Under the pieces are notes generated by a model. It made no database searches. It saw only the letters and a program-made list of their open reading frames with translations, and was not told the DNA's origin. A stretch of 64,000 nt of DNA, taken from Pseudomonas marginalis. GTDB lineage: Bacteria; Pseudomonadota; Gammaproteobacteria; Pseudomonadales; Pseudomonadaceae. Positions within the stretch are counted from its first letter, which is position 1. Each line of letters starts with the position of its first letter. Shown here piece by piece: positions 50,988-60,912 of the stretch. Location of the stretch: assembly GCF_024169655.1 (NCBI RefSeq), contig NZ_JALJWV010000001.1:191001-255000 (forward strand), given 5' to 3'. Both the position numbers and the translations under genes were made by a program.

Positions 50988-53203
50988 CGTTTGAACAGGC
51001 CTTTCAACGCGTCTTTCAACTGCGGATTAACTTTGTCGAGCTTCTCTTCCAGCTTCTCGTTGAGGCGGTTGCCGGCGGCCTTGATGGCGACCTGGCCGAG
51101 GCCGTCCTTGTCCAGGCGGCACGCCTTGGCGCCCAGCTCCAGCGGGCCACGGCAGCGCAGCGGGACTTCGATGCCCTGGAAGTTGGCGCCGACCTCGCAG
51201 GCGGGGTCCGGCACTTCGCGTTGGTCGCCCTCGACGATGATGCCGACGCGATAATCCATGCCCAGCACGCGCAGGTCGATGTCGCCGTTGCCGTTGACCG
51301 TGAGGCCCGGGATGCGCACCTTCAGGTCGGGGTTATTGGCCACGCCGTTGCGGAACGTCAGGTTGCCCTTCAATTCCTGGAACGGTGTGTCCTTGGCCCG
51401 TGGCTCGCTGCTCAGGGTCTTGCGGTTGAGCAGGGCGATGCCGGTACACAGTTGCTGTTCAAGGTTGGCATTGAGCAGCACGCCGTTGTTGATCACGAAG
51501 CTGGCGTTGCCGTTGAGGCTATCGATCAGCGCCTTTTGGCTGTTGCCGCGGCCGCTGAGGTTGCTGTCGAGGGTGATCTGGCCCTTGATCGGCGGCGTCT
51601 GCCCCTGGGCTTGCAGGATGCGTTCGACCGGCACTTGCTTGATATGGCTTTGCAGCGCCAGCACTGGAATATCCTGGCGTACATCGAGGCTGCCGTTGGC
51701 CTGGAAGCTGCCGTTGTAGAGGCCGCCGCTCAGGCTGTCGAGCTTGAGCTGGCCGTTGAGGCCGCTGGCCTTGAGCACGGCGTTCTGGATCGGCAGCTTG
51801 CTCAGGGTCAGTTGACCGAAGGCCAGGTCGGCCTCCACGTCCAGTGTGCGCAGGCGGGTCAACGGCAGCAGCTTGTCGGTGCTCCAGGCGCCTTTGGTGG
51901 GGGCGTCCGGCAGCGGTGTGGTGCCGCCGGCGGCCATGGCGCCGGCTTCGCTGTTCTGCACTTCGGCTTGGCGTGCGGCGGTTGCGCCCTTGGCGGATTC
52001 GGACTTGACCGGCAGGTAGTCGTCGGCGTTGAAGGTGTCACCCTTGAGTTGCACACGCAGCGATTGCTTGGCGAAATCGTCCACGGCGACGCGGCCGGTG
52101 AAGGTGCTGCTGTCGAGTTTCAGGTTGAGGTCTTCCAGGGCCAGGCGGGTGGGCGTGCCTTGGAGGCGGCTGACCAGTTCGACCTTGCTCAGGCTGCCCT
52201 CGGCCATCGGTGGCAGCGGGTTGCCGATGCTGTCGAGGAACTTGGCCAGGTCAAACTGGGCGACGGACAGGGCGCCGCTGATCTGCGGGGTCTTGTCCAG
52301 GTCGTTGACCTTCAGTTCGCCGAGGGCGCGCAACTGGTTGGCCGAGAGTTTCAGGTTGGTCCATTCGGCTATGTTGGCCGCCAGGTCCACCAGCAGTTGG
52401 CCTTGGGTGGAGAAAGTCACGGTTTTGCCTTGCAGCGGCTCGCCGGTGGCTTCACCACTGATCCTCATGTCTTCGAACTGATAACGCTTGAGCGCACGCT
52501 GAATGCGCAGGTTGCCGTTGAGTTCGGTCTTGACGCGCATGAGCGGCTGGTTGCTGCCGAGGAACGCGGTGAGCTTCAGCGGAATACTTGCCCCTTCGTG
52601 GATGGCCCCCGCACTCAGTTGGATGCTTTCGGCGCTGAACTGCTTGCCGGTCTGTTCATCGTTGTATTCGATGCGGGCGTTGTTGATGGTCAGGCTGTCG
52701 ATGTCCAGGCGGATGGGCTGCGGCGGTTTCTCTGCCTTCACCTCGGTCGGCGGTGGCGCCGGTTGCGCTGGGGCTGGGGTCTCGGTGGTCACCTCGGGGG
52801 CGTTCTTGCCGATGTCTTCCCAGTTGCCGTGGCCTTGCTTGTCGCGGTTGAGGCGCAGGTTCAGGCCTTCGACACGCACATCGCTCATCTGTACTTCGCG
52901 GCGCAGCAGCGGCAGCACGCGTACCGACAGGCCGAGCATCTGCAGATCGGCGAACGGTTGGGTCGGGGTGGTCAGGGTCGCGACGCTGGCTTCGTGCAGT
53001 TCCAGGCCCAGCCAGGGGAACAGGCTCCAGCCGATGTCGCCATTGAGCGTCAGCTCGATGTGGGCCTTGTCGCGGGCAATCTGGCGAATCTCGTCTTTGT
53101 AGTCGTTGGGATCGAAGAGATGGGTCAGGGCAAAGCCGAGAGCCACAATGATCAGCAACAGCCCGAGAAGTACCAGACCCAGGATTTTGCCGAACGCTTT
53201 CAT
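50984..53203 (-). CDS. AsmA-family protein
   Basis: 739 residues from ATG 53203, which has AAGGA 8 bases upstream; an earlier Met at 53230 has none. It has one N-terminal membrane segment (ILGLVLLGLLLIIVALGFAL) followed by a large periplasmic part: the AsmA N-domain (DKAHIELTLNGDIGWSLFPW), a Pro/Ala-rich linker (about 165-185), a beta-rich middle and a C-terminal AsmA_2-like region (GVLLNANLEQQLCTGIALLN). AsmA relatives influence lipid transport to, and assembly of, the outer membrane. It is the first gene of asmA-mutY-yggX. Confidence 0.88.
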   Translation of the reverse strand: MKAFGKILGLVLLGLLLIIVALGFALTHLFDPNDYKDEIRQIARDKAHIELTLNGDIGWSLFPWLGLELHEASVATLTTPTQPFADLQMLGLSVRVLPLLRREVQMSDVRVEGLNLRLNRDKQGHGNWEDIGKNAPEVTTETPAPAQPAPPPTEVKAEKPPQPIRLDIDSLTINNARIEYNDEQTGKQFSAESIQLSAGAIHEGASIPLKLTAFLGSNQPLMRVKTELNGNLRIQRALKRYQFEDMRISGEATGEPLQGKTVTFSTQGQLLVDLAANIAEWTNLKLSANQLRALGELKVNDLDKTPQISGALSVAQFDLAKFLDSIGNPLPPMAEGSLSKVELVSRLQGTPTRLALEDLNLKLDSSTFTGRVAVDDFAKQSLRVQLKGDTFNADDYLPVKSESAKGATAARQAEVQNSEAGAMAAGGTTPLPDAPTKGAWSTDKLLPLTRLRTLDVEADLAFGQLTLSKLPIQNAVLKASGLNGQLKLDSLSGGLYNGSFQANGSLDVRQDIPVLALQSHIKQVPVERILQAQGQTPPIKGQITLDSNLSGRGNSQKALIDSLNGNASFVINNGVLLNANLEQQLCTGIALLNRKTLSSEPRAKDTPFQELKGNLTFRNGVANNPDLKVRIPGLTVNGNGDIDLRVLGMDYRVGIIVEGDQREVPDPACEVGANFQGIEVPLRCRGPLELGAKACRLDKDGLGQVAIKAAGNRLNEKLEEKLDKVNPQLKDALKGLFKR

Positions 53204-53526
53204 GGGCGAGTCCTTGTATGTCGATTTCAAAATTTAGCCGCAGAGTATAGCGCCCGATGGCCGGCGTCAGTTCACGGATCGTTACATTGTATCTGCCGGC
53301 GGGGGCGGTATTTTGGCGTCAAAAAATACAAATAATCAGCGGAAGGTAGTGGCATTTTGGTTTTTCTGTCATCCACTGATGCTAATCTCTGCGCGTTCGT
53401 CCGCCTTCTGCGACGTAACGTCGCGCTTTAAATGGAGTTCTATTCAACAAAACGGCCACGCTTTGCGTGCAAGGCCGAAGGAGAGCGCGCCTGACGAACA
53501 CATACTAATAACTGGGGGAAACATCA
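53204..53526. other. 323-bp divergent promoter region (asmA / MFS transporter)
   Basis: It contains a small hairpin CACGC-TTT-GCGTG near 53458 and a GGGGGAA ribosome site before 53527. No distinct promoter boxes or regulator sites could be named. Confidence 0.4.
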
Positions 53527-55188
53527 ATGAGCACTAGCACTGCGGCGGGTATCACTGCCGCGCAGCCTGCGTTCCTGTCCAAGGAGCGCATCATCGCCAA
53601 GCCCGGGTTCAACCGTTGGCTGGTTCCACCGGCCGCCCTGGCCATCCACCTGTGTATCGGCATGGCCTACGGCTTTTCGGTGTTCTGGCTGCCGCTGTCC
53701 AAGGCGCTGGGGATCACCACGCCGGTCGCCTGCGCGCCGGATATGAGCTTTATCGCCCAGGTCTTCTCGTCCCAGTGCGACTGGCCGATCTCCATGCTCG
53801 GCTGGATCTACACCCTGTTCTTCATCTTCCTGGGCTGCTCGGCAGCGATCTGGGGCGGCTGGCTGGAACATGCCGGGCCACGCAAGGCGGGCGTCGTCTC
53901 GGCATTGTGCTGGTGTGGCGGCCTGCTGATTTCGGCGCTGGGGATTTATACCCACCAGATCTGGCTGATGTGGATCGGCTCCGGGGTCATTGGCGGTATC
54001 GGCCTGGGGCTGGGCTATATTTCGCCCGTGTCGACCCTGATCAAGTGGTTCCCGGATAAGCGCGGCATGGCCACCGGCATGGCGATCATGGGCTTCGGCG
54101 GCGGCGCAATGGTGGGTGCGCCTCTGGCGGCAGCGCTGATGGGGCACTTCGCTTCGCCAACCAGCGTTGGCGTGTGGCAGAGCTTTTTGGTGATGGCGGC
54201 GATTTACTTCGTGTTCATGATCGGTGGCGCACTGTCCTACCGCGTCCCGCCGACCGGCTGGAAGCCTGAGGGTTGGACTGCGCCGGCGAAAAAAGCCAGC
54301 AACGCGATGATCACCCACCGTCACGTTCACGTGAACGTGGCCTGGAAAACTCCGCAATTCCGTCTGGTATGGCTGGTGCTGTGCCTGAACGTGTCTGCCG
54401 GTATCGGCATCCTCGGCATGGCTTCGCCGCTGCTGCAGGAAGTGTTCGGCGGCAAGTTGCTGGGTGTGGATGTGCCGTTCGGTCAACTGAATGCCGGGCA
54501 ACTGGCGTCGATCGCGGCGATTGCGGCGGGCTTTACCGGGTTGTTGAGCCTGTTCAACATTGGTGGCCGGTTCTTCTGGGCGTCGTTCTCCGACTACCTG
54601 GGCCGCAAAAACACCTACTTCGTGTTCTTTGCCCTCGGCTTTGCCTTGTATGCGCTGATCCCGAACCTGGGGCACCTGGGCAACGTGGCGCTGTTCGTGG
54701 CGGCGTTCTGCATCATCCTGTCGATGTACGGCGGCGGTTTTGCGACCGTTCCGGCCTACCTGGCTGACCTGTTCGGCACGCAGATGGTCGGCGCGATCCA
54801 CGGTCGCCTGCTGACCGCCTGGGCCGCAGCGGGCGTGCTGGGCCCGGTGCTGGTGAACTACCTGCGTGAGTATCAGTTGAGCATCGGCGTCGAACGCGCC
54901 GCTGCCTATGACATCACCTTGTACATCCTCGCCGGCCTGCTGGTGCTGGGTTTCATCTGTAACATGCTGGTGCGCCCGGTGGACGACAAGTACTTCATGA
55001 CCGACGCCGAACTGGCCGCCGAACAGGCGCTGGGCCATGACAAGGGCGCCGATTCGACCACCGTGCTCGAATGGAAAGCCTCCGCCGGCAGCAAGCCGCT
55101 GGCTGTCGCGGCATGGTTGGTCGTGGGTATTCCGTTGGCGTGGGGTGTGTGGGTGACCCTGCAGAAGACGGCGATACTGTTCCACTAA
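53527..55188 (+). CDS. OFA-family MFS transporter (oxalate/formate antiporter-like)
   Basis: 553 residues with about 12 membrane helices. OFA features include HLCIGMAYGFSVFWLPLSKA at helix 1, WIGSGVIGGIGLGLGYISPV and the loop KWFPDKRGMATGMAIMGFGG, and a second-half repeat (NIGGRFFWASFSDYLGRKNT). The substrate of such Pseudomonas members is mostly unknown; monocarboxylates are the usual guess. An extra helix near the C-terminus (AVAAWLVVGIPLAWGVWVTL) is seen. A strong terminator follows at 55198. Confidence 0.88.
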   Translation: MSTSTAAGITAAQPAFLSKERIIAKPGFNRWLVPPAALAIHLCIGMAYGFSVFWLPLSKALGITTPVACAPDMSFIAQVFSSQCDWPISMLGWIYTLFFIFLGCSAAIWGGWLEHAGPRKAGVVSALCWCGGLLISALGIYTHQIWLMWIGSGVIGGIGLGLGYISPVSTLIKWFPDKRGMATGMAIMGFGGGAMVGAPLAAALMGHFASPTSVGVWQSFLVMAAIYFVFMIGGALSYRVPPTGWKPEGWTAPAKKASNAMITHRHVHVNVAWKTPQFRLVWLVLCLNVSAGIGILGMASPLLQEVFGGKLLGVDVPFGQLNAGQLASIAAIAAGFTGLLSLFNIGGRFFWASFSDYLGRKNTYFVFFALGFALYALIPNLGHLGNVALFVAAFCIILSMYGGGFATVPAYLADLFGTQMVGAIHGRLLTAWAAAGVLGPVLVNYLREYQLSIGVERAAAYDITLYILAGLLVLGFICNMLVRPVDDKYFMTDAELAAEQALGHDKGADSTTVLEWKASAGSKPLAVAAWLVVGIPLAWGVWVTLQKTAILFH

Positions 55189-55197
55189 GTTGATTGC

Positions 55198-55230
55198 AGG
55201 CGGGCGCACCATCCTGGAGCGCCCGCTTGT
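55198..55230 (+). terminator. Terminator after the MFS transporter
   Basis: GCGGGCGC (55200-55207) pairs with GCGCCCGC (55219-55226) around an 11-base loop, followed by TTGT. Confidence 0.6.
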
Positions 55231-55313
55231 ATGCACATGTCTATCCTCGACCCTCCGCGCTTCAACTCGTCAGTCTTATCCCCTTCGATGTTTCTGTTTA
55301 GCGCCCGCGCCCC

Positions 55314-55319
55314 TATAAT
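55314..55319 (+). promoter_or_regulatory. -10 box of the hisB operon promoter
   Basis: A perfect TATAAT lies 39 bp before the hisB ATG. The -35 position (TTTCTG at 55291, spacer 17) is a poor match. Confidence 0.5.
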
Positions 55320-55357
55320 GGCTGCCTTTTTCGCCCAATGATTTTGCGGAGCTGGTG

Positions 55358-55951
55358 ATGGCCGAACGTAAGGCGTCCGTCGAGCGCGACACTCTGGAAA
55401 CCCAGATCAAAGCCTCGATCAACCTGGATGGCACCGGAAAGGCCCGATTTGATATCGGTGTACCTTTTCTTGAGCACATGCTGGACCAGATCGCCCGTCA
55501 TGGGCTGATCGACCTGGATATCGTCAGCAAGGGCGACCTGCATATCGACGACCACCACACGGTGGAGGATGTCGGTATCACGCTCGGCCAGGCGTTTGCC
55601 AAGGCCATCGGCGACAAGAAAGGCATCCGTCGCTACGGCCACGCCTATGTCCCGCTGGATGAAGCGCTGTCGCGTGTGGTCATCGACTTCTCCGGCCGTC
55701 CAGGCCTGCAGATGCACGTGCCCTACACCCGCGCCACCGTGGGCGGTTTCGACGTCGACCTGTTCCAGGAATTCTTCCAGGGTTTCGTCAACCACGCCCT
55801 CGTCAGCCTGCACATCGACAACCTGCGCGGCACCAACACCCACCACCAGATCGAAACCGTGTTCAAGGCCTTCGGTCGCGCGCTGCGCATGGCGGTGGAG
55901 CTGGATGAGCGTATGGCCGGGCAAATGCCATCGACCAAGGGCGTCCTGTAA
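55358..55951 (+). CDS. hisB: HisB: imidazoleglycerol-phosphate dehydratase
   Basis: 197 residues, the monofunctional form normal in pseudomonads (no phosphatase domain). The metal-binding histidine motifs are seen in [26 protein letters not shown] and [14 protein letters not shown] / [15 protein letters not shown]. It removes water from IGP in histidine synthesis. ATG 55358 is used; a GTG sits just before it. The stop TAA shares its last base with the hisH ATG. Confidence 0.97.
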   Translation: MAERKASVERDTLETQIKASINLDGTGKARFDIGVPFLEHMLDQIARHGLIDLDIVSKGDLHIDDHHTVEDVGITLGQAFAKAIGDKKGIRRYGHAYVPLDEALSRVVIDFSGRPGLQMHVPYTRATVGGFDVDLFQEFFQGFVNHALVSLHIDNLRGTNTHHQIETVFKAFGRALRMAVELDERMAGQMPSTKGVL

Positions 55952-56589
55952 TGCAGACGGTCGCGGTTATCGATTACGGCATGGGTAACCTGCACTCGGT
56001 GGCCAAGGCCCTCGAACACGTAGGGGCCGGCAAGGTGCTGATCACCAGCGATGCCAATGTGATTCGCGAAGCCGACCGCGTGGTGTTCCCAGGCGTTGGC
56101 GCGATTCGCGATTGCATGGCTGAAATTCGTCGTTTGGGCTTTGACAACCTGGTGCGTGAAGTCAGCCAGGACCGGCCGTTCCTCGGTATCTGCGTGGGCA
56201 TGCAAGCCTTGCTCGACAGCAGTGAAGAGAACGACGGCGTGGACTGCATCGGCCTGTTTCCAGGCCAGGTGAAGTTCTTCGGCAAGGACCTGCATGAAGA
56301 CGGCGAGCATCTGAAAGTCCCGCACATGGGCTGGAACGAAGTGCGTCGCACCGTCGATCACCCGCTGTGGCATGAAATCCCGGACATGGCGCGCTTTTAC
56401 TTCGTCCACAGCTATTACATCGCCGCCGGTAACCCGCGCCAGGTGGTGGGTGGCGGGCACTACGGCGTCGACTTTGCCGCTGCGCTGGCCGAAGGTTCGC
56501 GTTTTGCGGTGCAGTTCCACCCGGAGAAGAGCCATACCCATGGCCTGCAATTGCTGCAAAACTTCGCTGCGTGGGACGGTCGCTGGTAA
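55951..56589 (+). CDS. hisH: HisH: glutamine amidotransferase subunit of IGP synthase
   Basis: A 212-residue class I glutaminase. The nucleophile Cys is in [16 protein letters not shown], the oxyanion part is [10 protein letters not shown], and the His-Glu pair is in [14 protein letters not shown]. It supplies ammonia to HisF to make IGP and AICAR. It overlaps the hisB stop by one base; the next ATG directly follows its stop. Confidence 0.97.
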   Translation: MQTVAVIDYGMGNLHSVAKALEHVGAGKVLITSDANVIREADRVVFPGVGAIRDCMAEIRRLGFDNLVREVSQDRPFLGICVGMQALLDSSEENDGVDCIGLFPGQVKFFGKDLHEDGEHLKVPHMGWNEVRRTVDHPLWHEIPDMARFYFVHSYYIAAGNPRQVVGGGHYGVDFAAALAEGSRFAVQFHPEKSHTHGLQLLQNFAAWDGRW

Positions 56590-56847
56590 ATGTCGAGAAA
56601 GCCGAAGCTGCCGATCCTGAACCTCACGCCCGAACAGGAGCGTGAGGCTACCGACAAGATCAAGCGCTTCATGGAGGACCGTTTCGAGCTCAAGCTGGGC
56701 TCGTTCGAGGTCGCCGAGATCCTTGAGATGTTCACCCTTGAAGTTGCGCCGCACTATTACAACAGGGCGATTTTCGATGCGCAGACGCTCCTTAGAGAAA
56801 GGTTCGAAAGTATCGAAAGCGACCTGTGGTCGCTTGAGAAACCCTGA
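56590..56847 (+). CDS. DUF2164 family small protein within the his operon
   Basis: 85 residues (MSRKPKLPILNLTPEQEREA, then RFMEDRFELKLGSFEVAEIL). It matches the DUF2164 pattern by memory of the family. It is cytoplasmic, charged and helical. The ATG follows the hisH stop directly (TAAATG), so it is translated with hisH. Its role in histidine synthesis is unknown; the conserved position is the only hint. Confidence 0.85.
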   Translation: MSRKPKLPILNLTPEQEREATDKIKRFMEDRFELKLGSFEVAEILEMFTLEVAPHYYNRAIFDAQTLLRERFESIESDLWSLEKP

Positions 56848-56886
56848 TTTCCCAAGCATTGCTGAATATCGAATAAGGTTTGCCAG

Positions 56887-57624
56887 ATGCTGATTATCCC
56901 CGCTATCGATCTCAAGGACGGCGCTTGCGTCCGTCTGCGCCAGGGCCGCATGGAAGATTCCACGGTGTTCTCCGACGACCCGGTGAGCATGGCTGCCAAA
57001 TGGGTGGAAGGTGGTTGCCGTCGTCTGCATCTGGTGGACTTGAACGGCGCCTTCGAAGGCCAGCCGGTCAATGGTGAAGTGGTGACCGCGATCGCCAAGC
57101 GCTACCCGAACCTGCCGATCCAGATCGGCGGCGGTATCCGCTCCCTGGAAACCATCGAACACTACGTCAAGGCTGGCGTGAGCTACGTGATCATCGGCAC
57201 CAAGGCCGTGAAAGACCCAGCCTTCGTCGCCGAGGCCTGTCGTGCGTTCCCGGGCAAGGTGATCGTCGGCCTGGACGCCAAGGACGGTTTCGTCGCCACC
57301 GATGGCTGGGCTGAAATCAGCACGGTGCAGGTGATCGACCTGGCCAAGCAGTTCGAAGCCGACGGCGTGTCCGCCATCGTTTATACCGACATCGCCAAAG
57401 ACGGCATGATGCAGGGCTGCAACGTGCCGTTCACCGCTGCGCTGGCGGCAGCCACTAAGATCCCGGTGATCGCTTCCGGTGGCATCCACAACCTGGGTGA
57501 CATCAAGTCGCTGCTGGACGCCCGGGCCCCTGGGATCATCGGCGCCATCACCGGCCGCGCGATCTACGAAGGTACCCTGGACGTCGCCGAAGCCCAGGCT
57601 TACTGCGATGCCTACAACGGCTGA
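56887..57624 (+). CDS. hisA: HisA: ProFAR isomerase
   Basis: A 245-residue TIM-barrel enzyme. Catalytic Asp8 is in [17 protein letters not shown], the second catalytic acid in [14 protein letters not shown], and the phosphate-binding loops are [10 protein letters not shown] and [10 protein letters not shown]. It opens the ribose ring of ProFAR to give PRFAR, the HisF substrate. It lies 39 bp after DUF2164 and 9 bp before hisF. Confidence 0.97.
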   Translation: MLIIPAIDLKDGACVRLRQGRMEDSTVFSDDPVSMAAKWVEGGCRRLHLVDLNGAFEGQPVNGEVVTAIAKRYPNLPIQIGGGIRSLETIEHYVKAGVSYVIIGTKAVKDPAFVAEACRAFPGKVIVGLDAKDGFVATDGWAEISTVQVIDLAKQFEADGVSAIVYTDIAKDGMMQGCNVPFTAALAAATKIPVIASGGIHNLGDIKSLLDARAPGIIGAITGRAIYEGTLDVAEAQAYCDAYNG

Positions 57625-57633
57625 GGACTGACC

Positions 57634-58404
57634 ATGGCGCTGGCCAAACGCATCATCCCTTGCCTGGACGTCGACAACGGTCGCGTGGTCAAGGGCGTCA
57701 AGTTCGAGAACATCCGTGACGCCGGCGACCCGGTGGAAATCGCCCGTCGCTACGATGAGCAAGGTGCCGACGAGATTACCTTTCTCGACATCACCGCCAG
57801 CGTCGACGGCCGCGACACCACGCTGCACACCGTCGAGCGCATGGCCAGCCAGGTATTCATCCCGCTGACCGTGGGCGGTGGCGTGCGCTCCGTGCAAGAC
57901 ATCCGCAACCTGCTCAATGCCGGCGCGGACAAGGTCTCGATCAACACCGCCGCAGTGTTCAACCCGGAGTTCGTCGGCGAAGCCGCGCAGCACTTCGGTT
58001 CGCAGTGCATCGTGGTGGCCATCGACGCCAAGAAAGTCTCCGGCCCCGGCGAAACCCCGCGCTGGGAGATCTTCACCCACGGCGGGCGCAAGCCGACCGG
58101 CCTGGACGCGGTGGAGTGGGCGATGAAGATGGAAGGCCTGGGCGCCGGTGAAATCCTGCTGACCAGCATGGACCAGGACGGCATGAAAAACGGCTTCGAC
58201 CTCGGCGTGACCCGCGCCATCAGCGATGCGCTGGGCATTCCGGTGATCGCCTCCGGCGGCGTCGGCAACCTGCAGCACCTGGCCGACGGCGTGATCGAAG
58301 GCCACGCCAGCGCCGTGCTGGCGGCAAGTATTTTCCACTTTGGCGAATACACCGTCCCCGAGGCCAAGGCGTACATGGCCGCGCGCGGTATCGTGGTGCG
58401 CTAA
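57634..58404 (+). CDS. hisF: HisF: cyclase subunit of IGP synthase
   Basis: A 256-residue TIM barrel. It has the start [19 protein letters not shown] with catalytic Asp, [20 protein letters not shown], the second catalytic Asp in [13 protein letters not shown] and [11 protein letters not shown]. With HisH it turns PRFAR and ammonia into IGP and AICAR. It is the last biosynthetic gene of the cluster. Confidence 0.97.
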   Translation: MALAKRIIPCLDVDNGRVVKGVKFENIRDAGDPVEIARRYDEQGADEITFLDITASVDGRDTTLHTVERMASQVFIPLTVGGGVRSVQDIRNLLNAGADKVSINTAAVFNPEFVGEAAQHFGSQCIVVAIDAKKVSGPGETPRWEIFTHGGRKPTGLDAVEWAMKMEGLGAGEILLTSMDQDGMKNGFDLGVTRAISDALGIPVIASGGVGNLQHLADGVIEGHASAVLAASIFHFGEYTVPEAKAYMAARGIVVR

Positions 58405-58470
58405 ACGTTGCTGGACACCATGGCAAGTGCGCGGCACTCTCTGCGCTTGCCATGGATTCCGGTAACTTTC

Positions 58471-59226
58471 ATGTTCAAAGACCTGCTGCTCGCCCTCGCC
58501 AGTACCTCCGTGCTCATGATCGGAGCGTCCCAAGCCGAAGAATCGTCTGACGCCTCCCTGGTGTTGCTGACGGAAAACTTCCCGCCCTACAACATGGCGA
58601 AAAACGGCAAGAACTTCGCCAAGGAAGACAACATCGAAGGCATCGCCGTGGACATCGTGCGCGAAACCTTCAAGCGTGCCGGCATTTCCTACAACCTCAC
58701 CCTGCGCTTTCCTTGGGAGCGGATCTACAAACTGGCCCTGGAAAACCCCGGCTACGGTGTGTTCGTGATGGCTCGCCTGCCAGAGCGTGAAGCGCTGTTC
58801 AAATGGGTCGGCCCTATTGGCCCGGATGACTGGGTGATGCTGGCCAAGGCCGACAGCAAGATCCAGCTCGGCGAGCTGGCGCAGGCGCGGCGCTACAAGA
58901 TCGGCGCCTACAGGGGCGACGCGATTGCCGAGACCCTGGAAAGGCAGGGCCTCAAGCCAGTGCTGGTGTTGCGTGACCAGGACAACGCGCAAAAGCTGCT
59001 GGATGGCCAGATCGACCTATGGGCCACCGGCGACCCGGCCGGACGCTACCTGGCGCGGCAGGTCGGTGTGAGCGGGCTCAAGACGGTCCTGCGTTTCAAC
59101 AGTGCCCAGTTGTACCTGGCGCTGAACAAGGACGTGCCGGATGCGACGGTGGCCAAGTTGCAGGCGGCGTTGGATCAGTTGCGCCAGGACGGCGAGGTCG
59201 ACGCGATCATGGCGCGCTACCTCTAG
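58471..59226 (+). CDS. Periplasmic amino-acid-binding protein (SBP_bac_3)
   Basis: 251 residues from ATG 58471, chosen because a signal peptide follows (MFKDLLLALASTSVLMIGAS, cleavage near QAEE); an earlier frame from 58408 adds no signal. Mature features are LLTENFPPYNMAKNGK, GIAVDIVRETFKRAGISYNL and LPEREALFKWVGPI, typical of solute-binding domain 3 proteins in pseudomonads. No ABC permease or ATPase is adjacent, so it may be an orphan receptor. It is located 66 bp after hisF and could be read from the same transcript. Confidence 0.85.
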   Translation: MFKDLLLALASTSVLMIGASQAEESSDASLVLLTENFPPYNMAKNGKNFAKEDNIEGIAVDIVRETFKRAGISYNLTLRFPWERIYKLALENPGYGVFVMARLPEREALFKWVGPIGPDDWVMLAKADSKIQLGELAQARRYKIGAYRGDAIAETLERQGLKPVLVLRDQDNAQKLLDGQIDLWATGDPAGRYLARQVGVSGLKTVLRFNSAQLYLALNKDVPDATVAKLQAALDQLRQDGEVDAIMARYL

Positions 59227-59229
59227 CCC

Positions 59230-60813
59230 TCAGCGCGGCTTGAGCAGGTCCACGCGCAGGGTCGATGGCTGGTCCGCCTGGTCAAAGGCGTAGGTGCAGA
59301 TCTTGTAGGGCGTATCTTTGAGCGTGATCAGTTGGGCGTACTTTTCCAGCGGCATGCGAGGGGAGTCATTGAGCGGACGCACCAGATCGATGATGTCCTC
59401 TTCGTCTTCATCCATAGGCGCAGGCGGTATGGGCAGGTAGTTCACCGGCCGTAGGCAATCGGTGGTGGCGGCAGGACCGTACTTGTAGGTGTAGCGCTGC
59501 ATGAACGGTGGCGCGAGGTTCCAGATCACCGTATAGGCCCCCAGGCCCAGTTTATCCAGGTTGATCGTCAGGTTGGGCGTGCGTGCCGGGCCTGGCTCGG
59601 CCAACTCCACTGCCAGGCTCAAGGCGTTTTTCATCATGCCGTTGGTCACCGGTTGCTCGGCGGAATCCACTCCCACGATACACAGCATGTGTACCCCGGT
59701 TTGCGGGCCGATGGGGTCGTTGATGTAGGCCGCGGCCGCCTCGATCGGCGGACTGTAGAGTGCCGGATTCTCGCAATCGATCGCGCGCCGCGTGGTTTTG
59801 TAGCGGTAGAACGGGGTGTTGACGGTGAACGTCAGGTTCCAGCGCGGCACGATGTCCTTGCCGCTGCCACCGGACGTCTTGAGAAAGTATTGCTGGATGG
59901 GCTCCGGGTTCTGGAAGGTGATCGTGGTGGTCGGGTAGAGCTCGCAGTATTCGCTGTCAGCCTTCAGCACGCCGTCGACAAAACAATGATTAAGGAACGT
60001 CACCGGGCTGCCGTAATTGGTCTCGGGGTGCCAGGCGGGCAGGCCGTTGTTGACCTCGCAGGGGGCGTCGCGCTGGCATTTGCGCTCTTCCGGCTGGCCT
60101 CGGGTGCTGGTGCTGAGGATGCCGAACAGCTGGTTGGTGCTGCGGTCCAGCAATGGGCCGCCAAAGCCGCCCAGGCCGACGTCCTGGCACTGGTTCTTCA
60201 GGGTGACCCGCCACACGAACGGCTGCTCCAGCAGTTCGCGCGAGGCCTGCTGCACGCAGGCGGATAGGTGCAGGGTGTTCCATTCCGGCGCCACCAGGGC
60301 GAGGATGTCGACGCCATCGGCGGGCACCTCCTCGGCCAGTTTCAGCGGTGTGATGCCCGCCTTGATCAAGTCCGCCAGGGGGACCTGCAACTCGAGAATG
60401 GCCAGGTCGACGCCCTGGCTGCTGCCCCACCTCAGGGTTTTGAGCGGGTAGGTCTTGATGGTTTCGAGGGTGTCGTCGAAGTAGTTGAAGCTGATGCTGC
60501 CCTTGATCGGCAAGTCCCGTTGCACCGCACCGTTGAGCCGATGCAGGCAATGGCTGCTGGTAACGACATAGGCCGGCCCGGACTTGCCACGGTCGTCGCG
60601 GGTGTCCAACAGGCTGGCGGTGCAGAGTGTCTGGGCGTCATTGCGGACCCGGCCGACGCCGCTCCAATGCTCATGCTGGCGCTGCGCATTGCTGAGCATG
60701 CGTGCTGGGCTGGCGTTGGCGAGGCCTTCGCCGAAGTCCGTCGGGGCGCCCCAAAGGGCGAAGGGCAGGGTGGACAGGAGGCTGAAAAAAAGCGCTGAAC
60801 AGGGTGTTTTCAT
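59230..60813 (-). CDS. Secreted trypsin-like protein with the catalytic serine replaced
   Basis: 527 residues from ATG 60813, with signal peptide MKTPCSALFFSLLSTLPFAL. The trypsin-fold part shows His88 (VTSSHCLHRL) and Asp136 (GVDLAILEL), but the usual GDSGGP reads GGFGGPLLD with Phe217 in place of Ser, so proteolysis is not expected. Many cysteines (at least eight) suggest disulfides. The C-terminal 250 residues have no recognised domain but include an acidic loop (PMDEDEEDIIDLVRPL). It ends 3 bp from the convergent binding-protein gene. It may act as a binding protein or inhibitor. Confidence 0.82.
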   Translation of the reverse strand: MKTPCSALFFSLLSTLPFALWGAPTDFGEGLANASPARMLSNAQRQHEHWSGVGRVRNDAQTLCTASLLDTRDDRGKSGPAYVVTSSHCLHRLNGAVQRDLPIKGSISFNYFDDTLETIKTYPLKTLRWGSSQGVDLAILELQVPLADLIKAGITPLKLAEEVPADGVDILALVAPEWNTLHLSACVQQASRELLEQPFVWRVTLKNQCQDVGLGGFGGPLLDRSTNQLFGILSTSTRGQPEERKCQRDAPCEVNNGLPAWHPETNYGSPVTFLNHCFVDGVLKADSEYCELYPTTTITFQNPEPIQQYFLKTSGGSGKDIVPRWNLTFTVNTPFYRYKTTRRAIDCENPALYSPPIEAAAAYINDPIGPQTGVHMLCIVGVDSAEQPVTNGMMKNALSLAVELAEPGPARTPNLTINLDKLGLGAYTVIWNLAPPFMQRYTYKYGPAATTDCLRPVNYLPIPPAPMDEDEEDIIDLVRPLNDSPRMPLEKYAQLITLKDTPYKICTYAFDQADQPSTLRVDLLKPR

Positions 60814-60912
60814 GGGTCGTCCTTGAGTTGACGCGAGTCCATCCAGAGGCTTCTGGGTGGCTGCCAGGGCAGGCGTCAACTATCGAAGGATCGTCCGGTC
60901 ACCAAGTGGTAT

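Noticed and set aside
51221..53335. A 704-codon plus-strand frame opposite asmA
   Set aside because: It is a shadow of a GC-rich gene; the asmA frame has the membrane segment, family motifs and overlap with mutY.
55723..58992. A 1,089-codon minus-strand frame across the his genes
   Set aside because: It overlaps hisB, hisH, hisA and hisF, which are certain; its product shows no family features and has no ribosome site or operon logic.
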